Of a stretch of DNA of 42,815 bases, positions 42,357-42,815 are shown piece by piece. The position numbers and the translations under genes are program-made. This DNA is from JBCBDX01 sp039815825. GTDB taxonomy: Bacteria > Pseudomonadota > Alphaproteobacteria > Rhizobiales > Rhizobiaceae. The stretch covers positions 1-42,815 of the forward strand of contig JBCBYO010000028.1 of assembly GCA_039815825.1 (NCBI GenBank), given 5' to 3'. The notes beneath the pieces were generated by a model, which saw nothing but the letters and a program-made list of their open reading frames with translations, was not told where the DNA came from and ran no database searches. The first letter of the stretch is position 1; each line of letters begins with the position of its first letter.

Positions 42357-42620
42357 TTACTGAAGTGTTTTATAGAGCGTGAAGTCACCAGACTTAACAC
42401 GATCCATCAGTTCTTCCAAAAGCGCAAGCGCAGCATGCTCACCGCCTTCATGGATGGTCTCTTCCAAAACTGTCGTGATCGCGGTTTCGGCCAAAATGTC
42501 TGTATCAATACCTTCCAGAACGCCGTCAGCCCAGGCGTCATGATATACTTCTCGGGCGGCACTGCGTTTTTCGCGAACGATTGCCTCGTCGATTGCTGTC
42601 AGCTTTTGATTGGTATCCAT
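42357..42620 (-). CDS. Small hypothetical protein, helical
   Basis: An 87-residue acidic helical protein if started at ATG 42620; the longer frame to 42707 begins in a poorly conserved-looking stretch. A GAGA element lies about 11 bp before the ATG. It contains TAIDEAIVREKRSAAREVY and ETAITTVLEETIHEGG. No family was recognised. It is the first of three close minus-strand genes (gaps of 16 and 9 bp) ending with the DM13 gene. Confidence 0.6.
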   Translation of the reverse strand: MDTNQKLTAIDEAIVREKRSAAREVYHDAWADGVLEGIDTDILAETAITTVLEETIHEGGEHAALALLEELMDRVKSGDFTLYKTLQ

Positions 42621-42732
42621 AGCGAAACGTCTCGGAATGAGCCTAGTTTGTTCATATACAATTAAGTCTTTAGCAGCCCAGACACAAAAGTAATCCCGAA
42701 CTATCACAAATCGTTAACATGTGGTGAATCCG

Positions 42733-42813
42733 TCACTGTACGTATCTGTTCTCGATATCAGCTGCAAGCGCTGCCCCGCGCGCCAAAAATTGATCGGCAA
42801 CTGAGCGCGCCTG
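42733..42813 (-). CDS. Partial hypothetical protein (C-terminal 26 residues)
   Basis: A minus-strand frame entering from the right edge and ending at the TGA complementary to 42733-42735. The visible part (VADQFLARGAALAADIENRY) is a plausible amphipathic helix. Nothing more can be said about its identity. Confidence 0.5.
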   Translation of the reverse strand, partial: QARSVADQFLARGAALAADIENRYVQ

Positions 42814-42815
42814 AT

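Overview
The window looks like chromosomal DNA of a marine alphaproteobacterium, probably of the order Hyphomicrobiales. This is inferred from moderate GC, an extensin-family lipoprotein, DUF1176 and DUF1499 proteins, an exact CtrA-type TTAA-N7-TTAAC box, an ECF42 sigma factor and a glucosylglycerate solute locus. No rRNA, tRNA, CRISPR array, insertion sequence or prophage gene was recognised. Genes are dense, with many ATGA or TGATG stop/start overlaps.

Layout. 1-4.7 kb is a signalling block on the minus strand: a PAS protein, a LuxR-type regulator lacking two canonical autoinducer-contact residues, and a GGDEF-EAL protein. 4.8-12.2 kb is a solute/gluconeogenesis block: a small protein divergent from phosphoenolpyruvate synthase, then a sugar-phosphoglycerate phosphatase, a glucosyl-3-phosphoglycerate synthase and a membrane protein with an MliC-like tail, facing a GH13_18 phosphorylase that probably degrades glucosylglycerate. 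12.5-21 kb holds an aspartate-type aminotransferase, two further EAL proteins, a GST, a PQQ-type sugar dehydrogenase, DUF1499 and DUF1176 proteins and an HD hydrolase. 21.1-26.4 kb has a dehydratase/alcohol dehydrogenase pair, a YciA-type thioesterase, a GT39 membrane glycosyltransferase and an extensin-like lipoprotein. 26.4-29.3 kb has an HxlR regulator divergent from a DUF4242/flavoprotein pair, then a methyltransferase. 29.3-33 kb has an AtoDA-type CoA transferase and an SRPBCC-DGPF-ECF42 sigma unit. 33-35.7 kb is a NitT/TauT-type ABC importer.

35.7-36.6 kb is a decayed patch: an AT-rich stretch and a gamma-glutamyltransferase pseudogene that keeps its two ends but has lost its centre. 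A metallopeptidase and an amicyanin-like cupredoxin with a strong terminator follow. The most unusual locus is 37.8-41.1 kb: three translationally coupled genes for a DltA-like amino-acid adenylating enzyme, a large MBOAT-like membrane protein and a carrier protein. It resembles a Gram-negative version of the D-alanylation (Dlt) pathway without DltD. Three envelope or hypothetical genes, including a DM13 protein, lie upstream.

Other non-coding signals include a roughly 105-bp imperfect repeat present twice (26.3 and 28.3 kb), a palindromic candidate operator between the HxlR and DUF4242 genes, and a hairpin that presents the ribosome binding site of the dltA-like gene. All calls come from reading the sequence by eye; no database search was run.
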